In this document: positions 45,706 to 55,362 of the stretch, in pieces
How positions within the stretch are numbered: position 1 is the stretch's first letter
How the letters are laid out: every line of letters begins with the position of its first letter
Assembly (NCBI GenBank): GCA_016718315.1
Contig: JADKDV010000008.1
Location: forward strand, 1-64,000
DNA length: 64,000 nucleotides
Source: Candidatus Obscuribacter sp.
Lineage (GTDB): Bacteria > Cyanobacteriota > Vampirovibrionia > Obscuribacterales > Obscuribacteraceae
Reading direction: 5' to 3'
Position numbers and translations under genes: made by a program
The notes under the pieces: generated by a model
What the model was told of the DNA's origin: nothing
Databases searched by the model: none
Seen by the model: the letters and a program-made list of their open reading frames with translations, nothing else

Positions 45706-48006
45706 ATGTCATCTACTGGCCAAGAGCTCACCGAATTGCTCGGGCTCAAGTCCAACGTAGTCGAGACGATCACCTACCGGGAGTTTCTCCTTCGTCTGAA
45801 GGAACACCCGGAAATGGCCGACTCGGCTGCTGCGACTCTGGTCCGCGCAATCGAATCCAAGGGTGAGGTGAAAATCGAAAACTCGCCGCCGGAACTCCGT
45901 CCCTATCTGAAGATGCTCCAGCGGGAGAACATCCCCACCTGGAATGCATTCAAGCACGTCCGTGGTTCGCAGCGCACTGTCGCTCGCATCCTGGACGACC
46001 TTCGCGCTGCTGCCGGCAACGGCTATCAGCTGCGTCTGGCGCTTCTTCTGAAGGGTGGACCCGGCTCCGGCAAGTCTCACCTCACAAACGCCTTCAAGGA
46101 AGCCCTCGAAGGTGAAATCGTTTATGCCGTGGACAACTGCCCCGTCCACGAAAATCCCATCAACCTGCTCAATCTTCTCAAGCCGGAACAGATCGATAAG
46201 ATCGCCGAGTCTCTGAAGATCACGGACAAGGATCGGGATCAGGAGTACAAAGCCGCTGTCAGGGCAGCTCGTGGCAGCCACGAACACAAGCCTGTGCGCA
46301 AGCCGTCTTTGCGCAATCTCCTCGCCATCGCCGGTCAGCCCTGCCAGCATTGCTGGAACGCTGTCATGAAGGCGTCGGAAGGTGAAGAAGCCAACCTCTC
46401 CGAGGTCAAGGTCACGGCACTCCGTCTCTCCAGTCGCAGCTTCGGCATCGCCACCTGGAGCAAGAACTGCACCCTCGCCGCCACGCTCGAACAGGGCAGC
46501 CGCGGTATTGTCGACATGCCCGAACTCTTCGGTTCGGCGGCCGGCAACAGTAAGGATGGCGGGAACACGGTTGACGCCGATGAACTCGACATTCTCCTGG
46601 AGGCCACCAACGACCGGCAGATTCCTGCTGGCTGCGGTGAAGTGTGTGGCGATAAGGGAGACCGCAAGGGCTTTCTGCCGCTGGACGCTGTGCTGTTCGG
46701 ACAGACCAACGACGGTTCGTACGAGCGCTTCATCAAGGAGCAGGCCGACCCCGACAAGTTCACTCGTCGGCTGGCCATCTTCAATGTGCCGTACATCACG
46801 TCGGTGTCGGAAGAGGAATACGCCTATCGCGCCGAAATCGCGAAAATGCGTGACCAGCCTCACTTCGACCCCATGGTGCTGAAGATCACGGCCTTGCTTG
46901 CGGTCATCAGCCGCATGACCAAGGACAACACCGAGGTCGACATCATCAAGCGTGCCCGCATGTACGATGGCGAACAGCTTGCGGTCGAACGCAAGACGCC
47001 GCCGGTCACTGCCGCTGCCTCCACCTCGGCCAACGCTGCCAACCCGTTTGGCAACTACGGTACCAAGGGTGGTGCGACGAGCACACAGCCGGCCGCCAAG
47101 AAAGTGACCAACTACTGGCAGGTCGGTGACTTCTGGGCCACCGCCAGCAAGGACGAAGGCATGCACGGGCTCAACATGCCCGACATGCTCAAGATCATCT
47201 CCGAGGCTGTGTCGCTGGTGTTGACCAACGCCAATGGCACCGACAAGCCCTGCATCAGCACTCTCGAGATGCTGCGCTTCCTGCGCGGCAAGATCGCCGA
47301 GATGTCCGCCAAGCCCGGTCTGACTCCCAAGCAGATCGAGGTCCTCAACAACTGCAAGGAGTACCTCAAGGGCCCCGAGTCCATGCAGTCCAAGCCTGGT
47401 CTGCTGGAGGAGGAGTATCGCCGTGTGCTGAAGCGTCAGCTCATGAGCGTCGTCTCTCCCGACTTCGACACGCGCGCAAGCACGCTGTTCGAGCGGTACC
47501 GCACCCATGCCAACGCGTGGGCTGGCGGCCAGAAGGAGACGTTCGAGGAAGTCATGCAGGCAGGCAAGCTCGAGAAGCGCCGCGTCAAGACCAACTTCGA
47601 CGGCATCCTCGAGGACCTTGAGACCCAGATGGGCATCAAGGATGACAGTGAGCGGGAAACCTTCCGTCGCTCTGTCGAAGGTCACATCCTTTCTATCACC
47701 CGCCGTGCTCGCGCTCTCGTCGAGAACGATGGTGATGAGGACGATGACGTATCAACGGATGAGAACAACGGAGCCCAGATCAACTGGCGCACGTTGCCCA
47801 AGCTGGCTGAAGGCATCGCCAAGAAACTCAATGACGAGGCGGCCAAGAAGCTGGAACGCATCCTGAAAAGCGAAATCGAGCTCACTGATGAGGACAAAGA
47901 GATGCGTCGTGACGCACTCAAGAAGTTCTCCGAACTCGGTTACACCGAGCGCTGCGCCCGTGTAGCGCTCATGTACTTCAACGACTATCAGCTCTACAAG
48001 AGCTAA
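45706..48006 (+). CDS. prkA: PrkA-family AAA+ serine kinase-like protein, paralogue 1
   Basis: A 766-aa cytoplasmic protein of the PrkA (YeaG) type. The AAA+ P-loop is KGGPGSGKSH (K123). The PrkA-specific features follow: CPVHENPINLL, a CxxC pair (GQPCQHCWNA), RGIVDMPELFG, the Walker B-like LLEATNDRQIPAG region and DKFTRRLAIFNVPYITSVSEEEY. The C-terminal part is long and helical with a charged, Asp/Glu-rich segment (NDGDEDDDVSTDENN) at residues about 678-695. PrkA phosphorylates proteins under starvation in E. coli and in Bacillus. It is the first gene of an operon with yeaH and spoVR, the conserved partner set. Confidence 0.85.
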   Translation: MSSTGQELTELLGLKSNVVETITYREFLLRLKEHPEMADSAAATLVRAIESKGEVKIENSPPELRPYLKMLQRENIPTWNAFKHVRGSQRTVARILDDLRAAAGNGYQLRLALLLKGGPGSGKSHLTNAFKEALEGEIVYAVDNCPVHENPINLLNLLKPEQIDKIAESLKITDKDRDQEYKAAVRAARGSHEHKPVRKPSLRNLLAIAGQPCQHCWNAVMKASEGEEANLSEVKVTALRLSSRSFGIATWSKNCTLAATLEQGSRGIVDMPELFGSAAGNSKDGGNTVDADELDILLEATNDRQIPAGCGEVCGDKGDRKGFLPLDAVLFGQTNDGSYERFIKEQADPDKFTRRLAIFNVPYITSVSEEEYAYRAEIAKMRDQPHFDPMVLKITALLAVISRMTKDNTEVDIIKRARMYDGEQLAVERKTPPVTAAASTSANAANPFGNYGTKGGATSTQPAAKKVTNYWQVGDFWATASKDEGMHGLNMPDMLKIISEAVSLVLTNANGTDKPCISTLEMLRFLRGKIAEMSAKPGLTPKQIEVLNNCKEYLKGPESMQSKPGLLEEEYRRVLKRQLMSVVSPDFDTRASTLFERYRTHANAWAGGQKETFEEVMQAGKLEKRRVKTNFDGILEDLETQMGIKDDSERETFRRSVEGHILSITRRARALVENDGDEDDDVSTDENNGAQINWRTLPKLAEGIAKKLNDEAAKKLERILKSEIELTDEDKEMRRDALKKFSELGYTERCARVALMYFNDYQLYKS

Positions 48007-48023
48007 ACCTGAGGAAATTCATC

Positions 48024-50174
48024 ATGGAAACCAACACCTCTTCCAAGTTCTCTTTCAAGACCTGGCTCGCTGCTAAGGGCAAGGTCGTTAGCGAAACCGA
48101 GTCCGCCAAAGCCCGCCTGATGCGCCTCGTGCTGCAGAAGGGCGAGAACGACGCGGCCACGATTCGCGCTCGTCGCATCTACGGCAACGACTCGCTCGTC
48201 TCCTTCGACGCCTTCAAGAACTTCTACGGCGTCGACCGCGCGGTCTACACCATCGTCAACTCCTACATGCTGCCCGCCACCATGGGTGGTGAGACCGACA
48301 AGCAGGCCATGGTCTTGATCGGGCCTCCGGGCGCCGGCAAGTCCGACCTGGTCACCAGCATCAAGGCGCTCTACCGCCAGGCTGCACCGATCCCGTACCT
48401 GAAGCACAGCCGCAACCACGACAACCCGCTGAGCCTGTTCTACATGGTTCAGTTCGTCGCGGAAAAGGCCGCTGACGCCGAAGACCTGGTCGACGACGCT
48501 TTCGCCAAGCGCGTCCAGGCCGTCAAGGTCGAGATCCTCACCGAGTGCGGTATCGACTCCCTGCTCGACTTCGACGCCGCCGGCGTCTCGGGCATCGAAG
48601 CGCTGGCCGCTCTCGACTCCGACGCGATGGTCAAGGCCATCGTCGCTGGTCTGGGTCTGCCCCGCTCCACTGCTTCCGCGGTCGGTAACCCCGAGCCGCT
48701 GGTGCAGGCTGCGGTGATGGGCCTCTACGGCTTCAAGAAGGCGATCAAGATCGCCGACTACCCGATCGAATACATGCGTTTCACCGACGACTACACGGGT
48801 TCGAACGGCATCGTCGACGTGGCGGAAGTTCAGCCGCTCAACTTCGACATCGGCGAGTGGATCGGCTCCGAGAACATCGGCCAGCTCGGTCAGTTCGCTG
48901 AAGGTGACCCGCGTTCGGTCAACCTCAACGGCGCCTTCAACAAGGGCAACCGCGGTCTGGTGATCCTCACCGAGGGTCTCAAGAACCCGCCGGAAGCTCA
49001 GCGCGTGCTGCTCGAGGCCCTGCAGGGTCGTCGCGTCAAGCTGCCGGCTCCGCTGGCTGGCTCGGTCTTCTTCGATGGCTTGATCATCATCCACTCCAAC
49101 GAGGGTGAGTACGACAAGTTCATCAAGGTCCGCGAGAACGAGCCGTACGCCGACCGCTTCTTCCGCATCTGGTTCCCCTATCCGCTCGAGATGTCGCAGA
49201 ACCGTCGCGTCATCGAGAAGTTCTGGAAGAGCTCCGAGTTCGCCAAGCCGGTGGACAAGGGCGGCGTGCACGTCGACCCCGACGTGTTCGACTACCTGGC
49301 TCGCCTCGAGGTGCTCACCCGCATCTCCGACGACCCGTCGGTGTCCCGCAACACCAAGGCCGATGCCTACGATGGTCGCGAACAGCGGGCTCGTGGCATG
49401 GGCACCAAGGTGTCCACGATGGACCTGCGCGAGCGGGCTTCCATCCGCGAAGGCCTCGATGGTCAGTCGCCCCGTGAGACCAACAAGGTGATGCAGCTGG
49501 TCGCCGCCAACGTGCGCGGCCGCGGCAACACGGTCACCACGGCTCTGATGCGCGACGCGCTGCGCGAGTGGTACAAGGGCACCGTCACCGACGAGAAGAA
49601 GCTGGCCACGCTGCTGGGCTTCCTCCGTATGGACCTGGACGAAGTCCGTCGTCGCACCCTGTCCCAGTGGGTCCTGGCCTCCATGGTCGAGGGCTTCAAG
49701 GACGAGTGCCAGTCGTCCTGGGACAAGTACCTGGACAACATCACTGCCTGGTCGACCAACCAGTCGGTGAAGAGCGCCAGCGGCTACTCCAAGTCGCAGC
49801 CCGGCGGCGATGAAGCGTTCATGCGCGAAATCGAGTCGGATCCGGATTGGGGCGTGACCTCGGCCGAAGCGCCGAAGTTCCGCGCTGAGATCCTGGCCGC
49901 TGTGAACCAGTGGATCCGCGACAACAACAAGACGAAGGGCGTCAGCTACACCTGCCACACGGCGGTGCAGAAGTGCCTGGAGCGGTACGTCCTGAAGAAG
50001 GTCCGTACCGGTGCCCGTCTGTTCTCGTCCTCGAGCGCCCGCTCGAACGAGGATCGCGCCAAGATCAACGCCGCCAAGGATCGCCTGGTCAACCAGTACG
50101 GGTTCTCCGACTGGTCGGCTGACGAGCTGCTGCGTGAGGCGGAGGAAAACTCCGACTTCTTGGTCGAGAAGTAA
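48024..50174 (+). CDS. PrkA-family AAA+ protein, paralogue 2
   Basis: A 716-aa second PrkA-like protein directly behind the first (17 bases, GAGGA site). The P-loop is IGPPGAGKSD (K106). The CxxC motif of paralogue 1 is absent. The shared late core is clear: NKGNRGLVILTEGL, LLEALQGRRVKLP, FFDGLIIIHSNEGEYDKF and the C-terminal YADRFFRIWFPYPLEMS. Codon use is the most strictly C/G-ending in the operon, which fits high expression. A hetero-oligomeric kinase with paralogue 1 is a plausible inference; tandem PrkA paralogues are uncommon. Confidence 0.8.
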   Translation: METNTSSKFSFKTWLAAKGKVVSETESAKARLMRLVLQKGENDAATIRARRIYGNDSLVSFDAFKNFYGVDRAVYTIVNSYMLPATMGGETDKQAMVLIGPPGAGKSDLVTSIKALYRQAAPIPYLKHSRNHDNPLSLFYMVQFVAEKAADAEDLVDDAFAKRVQAVKVEILTECGIDSLLDFDAAGVSGIEALAALDSDAMVKAIVAGLGLPRSTASAVGNPEPLVQAAVMGLYGFKKAIKIADYPIEYMRFTDDYTGSNGIVDVAEVQPLNFDIGEWIGSENIGQLGQFAEGDPRSVNLNGAFNKGNRGLVILTEGLKNPPEAQRVLLEALQGRRVKLPAPLAGSVFFDGLIIIHSNEGEYDKFIKVRENEPYADRFFRIWFPYPLEMSQNRRVIEKFWKSSEFAKPVDKGGVHVDPDVFDYLARLEVLTRISDDPSVSRNTKADAYDGREQRARGMGTKVSTMDLRERASIREGLDGQSPRETNKVMQLVAANVRGRGNTVTTALMRDALREWYKGTVTDEKKLATLLGFLRMDLDEVRRRTLSQWVLASMVEGFKDECQSSWDKYLDNITAWSTNQSVKSASGYSKSQPGGDEAFMREIESDPDWGVTSAEAPKFRAEILAAVNQWIRDNNKTKGVSYTCHTAVQKCLERYVLKKVRTGARLFSSSSARSNEDRAKINAAKDRLVNQYGFSDWSADELLREAEENSDFLVEK

Positions 50175-50224
50175 GGCATAGCCTGGGGTTCTAGATTCAG
50201 TTCTTAGAGCCTGGGCCAGTCTGT

Positions 50225-50267
50225 GGAGCCGGTAACTTTCCCCTTAAAAGGAAGGCTGCCGGCTTCC
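50225..50267 (+). other. Intra-operon hairpin between prkA paralogue 2 and yeaH
   Basis: GGAGCCGG pairs with CCGGCTTCC (one bulge) and TTTCC with GGAAG inside it. There is no T tract directly after, so it may attenuate or stabilise the mRNA. Confidence 0.55.
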
Positions 50268-50367
50268 TACTTTCAGGCGGATAGTCAGGGTTAGCTCTGG
50301 CTCTCCTATATCTAGGTCCTGTTTTTACAACATCTATCTACGGATTAACCTCCAGGAGGCAGTGTCT

Positions 50368-51963
50368 ATGTCAACCAAGAAAAGTACTGAAAAGCCTGGA
50401 GTGACCACGAGTCGCTTCAGCTTCGTTGCTCCGGGTGAAGATAACCTTATCCCGATTCTTGCCGCAGGCGGCAAGAGCTCCATTTCGCCTCCGGGTCAGG
50501 GCGGTGACAAAACCGAACGTGACCGGCAGCGCTACAAGGAGCGTCAGAAGGGTAAGCTCAAGAAGAAGATGGGCGACATCATCGGTGATAACCCCATCAT
50601 CACCCGTCCCGGCAAGATCAACGTGCCGGTAGATCCCGAACAGGAGCCGATCTGGCGTCCGGGCCGTGATGGTTCGGGTCAGGGCGGTCCCGGCAAGGGC
50701 AAGCCTGGGAGCGATCCCGGCGAGTACGTCGAGATGGACTTCGAAGAGTTCATCGAGATGTTTTTCGAATCCATCGGCCTGCCGAACATGCTCAAGAAGA
50801 TGTTCGCTCAGACCATGGTCAAGACCTTCAAGCGTCGTGGTCTCACCAACCACGGTCCGCGCTCGCGCATCAACAAGCGTGCCACTGCTGTCGCCCGGCT
50901 TCGTCGTGCGGCTGCGGCTCGCAACGTGCGCCCCGAGGAGTTCGTCGAGAACTTCGAGGAGAAGTGTCAGGCGGCTTTCGTCAGCTACGTGTTCTGGTCG
51001 TACATGCAGTCCGGCAAGGGTGGAGCCCCGCTCTTTCCCCAACCGGCGTATGACGTCACCGATACCACGGGCAGTGTCGACGCCTTCCTGGCCGAAATCG
51101 AAGGTGCCATCGAGTCCGATTTGATCGCGGACGAAGACATCCCGGCCTTCCGTCAGGAAGTGTTCGAGGCTGTCCGGGACTACCTGAGCGAAGTGCAGGG
51201 CTCTGAAGTGGCGCCGTTCACGGTCCACGACAACCTGCGCATGCGTATCGCTGCCTACGTCTTTGGCAAAGAGCGCAACGGCGAAGGCATCCCCAATGTC
51301 ATGGAAGTGCCGTTCCACAAGAACGACCTGCGCTTCAACCGCATCGAAGAAAAGGATGACCCGGACTCCAAGGCCTGGGTTGCCCTCGTACTGGACCGCT
51401 CCGGGTCCATGAGCGGTGATCCGATCATCATCGCCAAGGCGTACTTCTTCATCTGCGTCTTGTTCCTCAAGACGAAGTACAAGGAAGTGGCGATCTCCAT
51501 GATCAGCCACGACGCCCAGGAATACCTGTGGAAGACGGAAGAAGAGTTCTTCAAGATTGGTGCCGGCGGTGGTACCGTGGCCGTTCCCGCATGGGAGCTG
51601 GTCTTCAACATCGCCGAGTATGGGGCTCGCTCCAAGACCACCAATGTTTCTGCTGGACCCTATCCGGCAGCGGCATGGAACCGCTACATGTTCCACGCCA
51701 CGGACGGCGATCTCTTCGACGGAGAAGAGGCGATTCGGGACTGGTTCACCAAGATCATCCGGGCGCCTTTCAACTACGTCGGCTATCTGGAGGTCGGCAC
51801 TTCGTGGAGCGGACGGAGCGGCTACAGCCTTGGCGGTCAGGCCTTGAAGGGTCTGCCCAACGACGTGAAGGCGCACCTTGGCATGGCGAAAGCCAGCCAG
51901 CTCGCTGATGTACCTGAAGCATTCAAGCAGATCCTGGATAAGGATCGGCAGCAAGGAGTATAA
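50368..51963 (+). CDS. yeaH: YeaH/YhbH-family protein (DUF444, VWA-like)
   Basis: About 531 aa from the ATG at 50368, with AGGAGG eight bases upstream; a GTG at 50362 would be too close. The family is DUF444 with a VWA MIDAS-type site, LDRSGSMSG, at residues about 345-355, and the Thr/Asp pair HATDGDLFDG later. The N-terminal part is longer than in E. coli YeaH (about 427 aa) and Gly/Lys-rich (GQGGDKTERDRQRYKERQKGK). It is the usual partner of PrkA and SpoVR, probably a kinase adaptor or substrate. Confidence 0.85.
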   Translation: MSTKKSTEKPGVTTSRFSFVAPGEDNLIPILAAGGKSSISPPGQGGDKTERDRQRYKERQKGKLKKKMGDIIGDNPIITRPGKINVPVDPEQEPIWRPGRDGSGQGGPGKGKPGSDPGEYVEMDFEEFIEMFFESIGLPNMLKKMFAQTMVKTFKRRGLTNHGPRSRINKRATAVARLRRAAAARNVRPEEFVENFEEKCQAAFVSYVFWSYMQSGKGGAPLFPQPAYDVTDTTGSVDAFLAEIEGAIESDLIADEDIPAFRQEVFEAVRDYLSEVQGSEVAPFTVHDNLRMRIAAYVFGKERNGEGIPNVMEVPFHKNDLRFNRIEEKDDPDSKAWVALVLDRSGSMSGDPIIIAKAYFFICVLFLKTKYKEVAISMISHDAQEYLWKTEEEFFKIGAGGGTVAVPAWELVFNIAEYGARSKTTNVSAGPYPAAAWNRYMFHATDGDLFDGEEAIRDWFTKIIRAPFNYVGYLEVGTSWSGRSGYSLGGQALKGLPNDVKAHLGMAKASQLADVPEAFKQILDKDRQQGV

Positions 51964-51965
51964 CT

Positions 51966-53792
51966 ATGAGCGCAAATCTCGCAAACCCGCACTACACCTA
52001 TCAGCGCGACATGGAGCTGCTGATGATGTGGGATAAGAGGATGGCGGCCGCTGCTGCACGCATCGGTCTCACCTATTACCCCATCGACTACAAGCTCACC
52101 ACCGACGCGCAGGTGACTCAGGTGCTCCCGTACGTTGGCATGCCCAACGACTACGTGCACTGGAGCAAGGGCAAGGAAGCGGAGAAGAACCGCAATCAGG
52201 GTTACGGCGGCCACATCTATGAGATGGTGCTGAACACGAACCCGTCGATTGAGTACCTCTCCACGACCAACACCCTGCCCATGCAGTTGCACGTGATGGC
52301 CCACGCGACCTACGGTCACGTGGTCTTCTTCAAGAACAACAAGTACTTCGGCGAAACCATGCCGGAGTCAATCATCGCTCGGCTGGCTCAGGCGCGCACC
52401 AAGATCGATGCTCTGGTCGCTCATCCCGACTGGGGCTGGGAAGGCTACGAGTACTACATGGACGCCCTCCACGCGCTGGAGAACCATGTGGGCTGGTTGC
52501 CGACCATCAAGGATCAGCGCACCGACCGGCAACTGCGCGATGAGCTCAAGCAAGAGCTGGCCAACCTGCGGCGCCGCGTCCTCTCCGAGGGCGAAGTGTC
52601 GCAGTCACTCAAGGTCCAGCTGGAGCGCCAGGCTGCGCAAATCGAGCAGACGCTCAAGCGCTACCCGATTCAGCCGCAGGCTGACTTGCTCGGCTTCCTC
52701 ATGGACCCCGAGAACACGCCGCACCTGCCCGACGAAGCTCGGATGCTGGTGTCCATCGTGCGTGACCGCTCGCTCTACTTCCAGCCGCAAGGCCGGACCA
52801 AGTTCATGAACGAAGGCTTTGCCAGCCGGTGGCAGCGGGAACTCCTGCTGCAGCCGGAAGTGGCCATCCCGCTGGAGTATCGCTTCGACCTGGCTCAGTC
52901 CTGGAACATGCACTACCAGGTGGCGGTGAACAACTACTTCGACCCCTACGCCATGGGGCTGAACATCTGGGACTACATCGATCGCACCTACGGCTACGAC
53001 GAAAAGGATGCCGATGGCAATGTGATCATGGACACAGTCAAGGCCAAGGAGCTGATCAAAGACGCCGATGGCAACTACGTCGAAGGACGCAAGTACATCA
53101 CGTCTCAGGTCGTGCGCCGCAACCGCGACAAGATGTTCCACGTCCTGGAGAACTACGACGACAACCGCTTCGTCACGGAGTTCATGAACGAGGAGCTCTT
53201 CGAGTACCTCAATCTGCAGACTCTGGACTGGGTCAAGCGCGTCATCGTGATGATCAACAAGACCCTGATCAAGAGCGGCTGGAATCGCAAGCACGTCTTC
53301 AACAACCCGCTGCCCCTGTCCCTCGAGGACATGATGGCGGTGATTCAGACCTGGTCCCAGGTCCAGGAGACGAGCGAAGCGTACCACGAGGAGCTGGGCA
53401 CGCCCCTGTTCCCTGTGCCGGCGCAGACGCTGCAGCAGATGGCCACGGTCATCCAGATCGTCGCAGCGTTCGACCAGAACAAGCACAAGGCTCGCCGCAT
53501 GCTGGCCATGCGTACTGCCTACCATTCTGTGCCGAACATCACGGTGCAGGACACGGGCAAGTACACCGACGGCGTCTGGACTCTCAAGCATGAGTTCGAC
53601 CCCAACTTCGGTCCTCTGATGCAGTCGGAAGCGCGCACCACCCTGCGCTACTTCCGTCGTCTGTGTGGCAACGCCGTCCGTCTTCTGACGATGGAACCGC
53701 CCGTGGACAGCCGAGGCCGGCCGACTGGTCCGCCGCGTCCGTTTGAGTACTTCACCGAGGACGGCGATATCGTCAAGGAGCGCTGGCTCTAA
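51966..53792 (+). CDS. spoVR: SpoVR-family protein
   Basis: A 608-aa protein, longer than the usual 470-510 residues, with the SpoVR N-terminal block ARIGLTYYPIDYKL, HVMAHATYGHVVFFKNN, and the conserved MHYQVAVNNYFDPYAMGLNIWDYID region. Biochemical role is unknown; in Bacillus it acts in spore cortex formation and in enterobacteria it belongs to the PrkA starvation operon. The start is backed by AAGGAG right after the DUF444 stop, so the two are translationally coupled. Confidence 0.9.
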   Translation: MSANLANPHYTYQRDMELLMMWDKRMAAAAARIGLTYYPIDYKLTTDAQVTQVLPYVGMPNDYVHWSKGKEAEKNRNQGYGGHIYEMVLNTNPSIEYLSTTNTLPMQLHVMAHATYGHVVFFKNNKYFGETMPESIIARLAQARTKIDALVAHPDWGWEGYEYYMDALHALENHVGWLPTIKDQRTDRQLRDELKQELANLRRRVLSEGEVSQSLKVQLERQAAQIEQTLKRYPIQPQADLLGFLMDPENTPHLPDEARMLVSIVRDRSLYFQPQGRTKFMNEGFASRWQRELLLQPEVAIPLEYRFDLAQSWNMHYQVAVNNYFDPYAMGLNIWDYIDRTYGYDEKDADGNVIMDTVKAKELIKDADGNYVEGRKYITSQVVRRNRDKMFHVLENYDDNRFVTEFMNEELFEYLNLQTLDWVKRVIVMINKTLIKSGWNRKHVFNNPLPLSLEDMMAVIQTWSQVQETSEAYHEELGTPLFPVPAQTLQQMATVIQIVAAFDQNKHKARRMLAMRTAYHSVPNITVQDTGKYTDGVWTLKHEFDPNFGPLMQSEARTTLRYFRRLCGNAVRLLTMEPPVDSRGRPTGPPRPFEYFTEDGDIVKERWL

Positions 53793-53810
53793 ACGATAAC
53801 CTCTGTGCGC

Positions 53811-53869
53811 CAACCGGGGCAGGCTACATGTGCTTGCAGCAATGCGAGCACATCGCCTGCTCCGGCTTG
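53811..53869 (+). terminator. Strong hairpin after spoVR
   Basis: CAACCGGGGCAGGC / GCCTGCTCCGGCTTG (one bulge, one G-U) encloses ATGTGCT / AGCACAT. TTTTAAC follows. It likely terminates part of the transcripts before the last two genes of block D. Confidence 0.75.
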
Positions 53870-53917
53870 TTTTAACAGGGCAATCGCCCCTCGACTAACT
53901 CTACAGGAGTCTATTCT

Positions 53918-54628
53918 ATGAAAATCACAGATAAGGTCCTCCAGCGGACAATCGACCTGGCACTTGTCGCCAAGCCCGCAGCCAATGCGGTTTTTGGTGG
54001 CGATGCCGACTGGTCGCGCCCGGTCTGCTACGAGGTCACCAACAGTTCCGAAACCTTCGTGCGCATGCCGCATGGCCAGTACGCAGTACGGGTCATCTCG
54101 CGTCATGCCGTCGACCTGCTTGTCCACGTGGACGGGCAGCTGCGTAAGCGTGTGTCGCTGCCCAAGGGCATCAACTACATCGACACCGACGGCGATGGAC
54201 AGCCGCTCTTCTTCCTGTCAAAGGGAGAGACGGCCAAGTTCGTCCCGCAAAACGACCAGGATGCTACCGATGGTGCTCCCATCGTTGCCGCCGAACAGGG
54301 CCAACTTGGTCTTGCCGACGACAACGTGCAGGTGCCGCTGGTTCCGCCTTCCGGTCATGGGCTGGTCTTCGTCGTGGCCCGCTTCACGCCTGAGCTGACC
54401 CCCGGTCTCAAGCCGCCGGCTCAGGAATACGAAGCGACGTTCCAGATGAACGCACCGCAGGACCACGACGAGCTTCTGGCTTCGTCCAACCTGCTCCACA
54501 TGGTGCCGCCGGACACGCTCATCAACCTGGACGACGAACTCAGCTTCGAGCCCTCGCAGAAGCATCGTCCGTCCTTCGTGTGCACCTGCACGGGCTGCCG
54601 TCATGGCGGCTCCATGCGCAACTTTTAA
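53918..54628 (+). CDS. Unknown 236-aa protein of block D
   Basis: I do not recognise this protein. It is soluble and beta-rich in the middle (YAVRVISRHAVDLLVHVDGQLRKRV), with a Gln/Asp/Gly linker. The C-terminus ends in CTCTGCRHGGSMRNF, three Cys and a His that could bind a metal. The start has AGGAG. It is specific to this operon in the window and may be an accessory of the PrkA/SpoVR machine. Confidence 0.55.
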   Translation: MKITDKVLQRTIDLALVAKPAANAVFGGDADWSRPVCYEVTNSSETFVRMPHGQYAVRVISRHAVDLLVHVDGQLRKRVSLPKGINYIDTDGDGQPLFFLSKGETAKFVPQNDQDATDGAPIVAAEQGQLGLADDNVQVPLVPPSGHGLVFVVARFTPELTPGLKPPAQEYEATFQMNAPQDHDELLASSNLLHMVPPDTLINLDDELSFEPSQKHRPSFVCTCTGCRHGGSMRNF

Positions 54629-54642
54629 GGGGGGACATCAAC

Positions 54643-55194
54643 ATGGCTCTCTGCACAACTTGTCAGGGTAAGCACACCCTCAACGTTCCGGGCAAATGCG
54701 TCAGCTGCAGCTCGCTGACCACCCACTTCGCCTACGCTCTGTGCGACGCTTGCAGCGCCAAGCAGGACGAGTGCGAGTGGTGTCAGACGCCGCTTTCGGC
54801 TGGCGCCAATTCCCCCCTCGCCGCCACCGCCACCGGTGTGTTCTTCGTCACCTGCCGTGACGTCCACGCCGGTCAGACCTTCAAGCTCCGCATCGGCGAA
54901 GAAATTCACGTGATCCTTCCCGAGGACCAGTACAGCTGGAAAGAGTGGGACGTCAAGCCTCCGCTCAACCGCTCGATGTTCCGACTGAAGAGTCGCGGCG
55001 GCTTCGTTCCCGACCCGGGCAATTCGCAATACGGCACGCGTGAAATCGTGTTCGAGGTGCTGGCCAACGGCACTGCGGACATCGAAATCTACGAAGTGCA
55101 GCGCACCTGGTCCTGGGGCTGGAGCGGCGGTCAACAGACTTCGCAACCGGTGCCCGGTGGCAAGGTCTGGAAGGCGACATACGACGTCAAGTAA
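54643..55194 (+). CDS. Zinc-ribbon protein with chagasin-like (inhibitor I42) domain
   Basis: About 183 aa from the ATG at 54643 (AAGGGGG upstream). Residues 1-50 hold four Cys pairs typical of zinc ribbons (CTTCQG, CVSCSS, CDAC, CEWCQ). The C-terminal part has a chagasin-type pattern: GQTFKLRIGEEIHVILPE, a conserved YSWKEW, VFEVLANGTADIEIYEVQRTW, and a final VWKATYDV. Chagasin inhibits cysteine proteases. A zinc-ribbon fusion of that kind is unusual. An inhibitor or adaptor role is inference; no secretion signal is present. Confidence 0.6.
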   Translation: MALCTTCQGKHTLNVPGKCVSCSSLTTHFAYALCDACSAKQDECEWCQTPLSAGANSPLAATATGVFFVTCRDVHAGQTFKLRIGEEIHVILPEDQYSWKEWDVKPPLNRSMFRLKSRGGFVPDPGNSQYGTREIVFEVLANGTADIEIYEVQRTWSWGWSGGQQTSQPVPGGKVWKATYDVK

Positions 55195-55217
55195 ATGACG
55201 CGTCAGCAGTAATCTCT

Positions 55218-55255
55218 GAAGAGCCGTTGAGGATACCAATCCTCCTCGGCTCTTC
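55218..55255 (+). terminator. Terminator of block D
   Basis: GAAGAGCCG / CGGCTCTTC with an inner stem GAGGAT / ATCCTC, followed by TTTTTTTTC. Confidence 0.9.
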
Positions 55256-55362
55256 TTTTTTTCAATTTCTATTATATGCTTTAGTGTATTAAGCCTGTCT
55301 CCTATTTTTCTGCCGCCAACTGTCAGTTTGTTATTAGCACCCGAGCGTTTCTACTAATAGTC

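Noticed and set aside
45709..47685. Long minus-strand open frame opposite prkA paralogue 1
   Set aside because: Long antisense frames are expected when the sense gene has C/G-ending codons, since stops become rare. No ribosome site or family motif is seen.
48003..49958. Long minus-strand open frame opposite prkA paralogue 2
   Set aside because: Same artefact of the codon bias; the product is low-complexity in style.
50371..51954. Long minus-strand open frame opposite yeaH
   Set aside because: Same artefact; the plus strand shows the DUF444 family.
52605..53813. Long minus-strand open frame opposite spoVR
   Set aside because: Same artefact; the plus strand shows SpoVR motifs.
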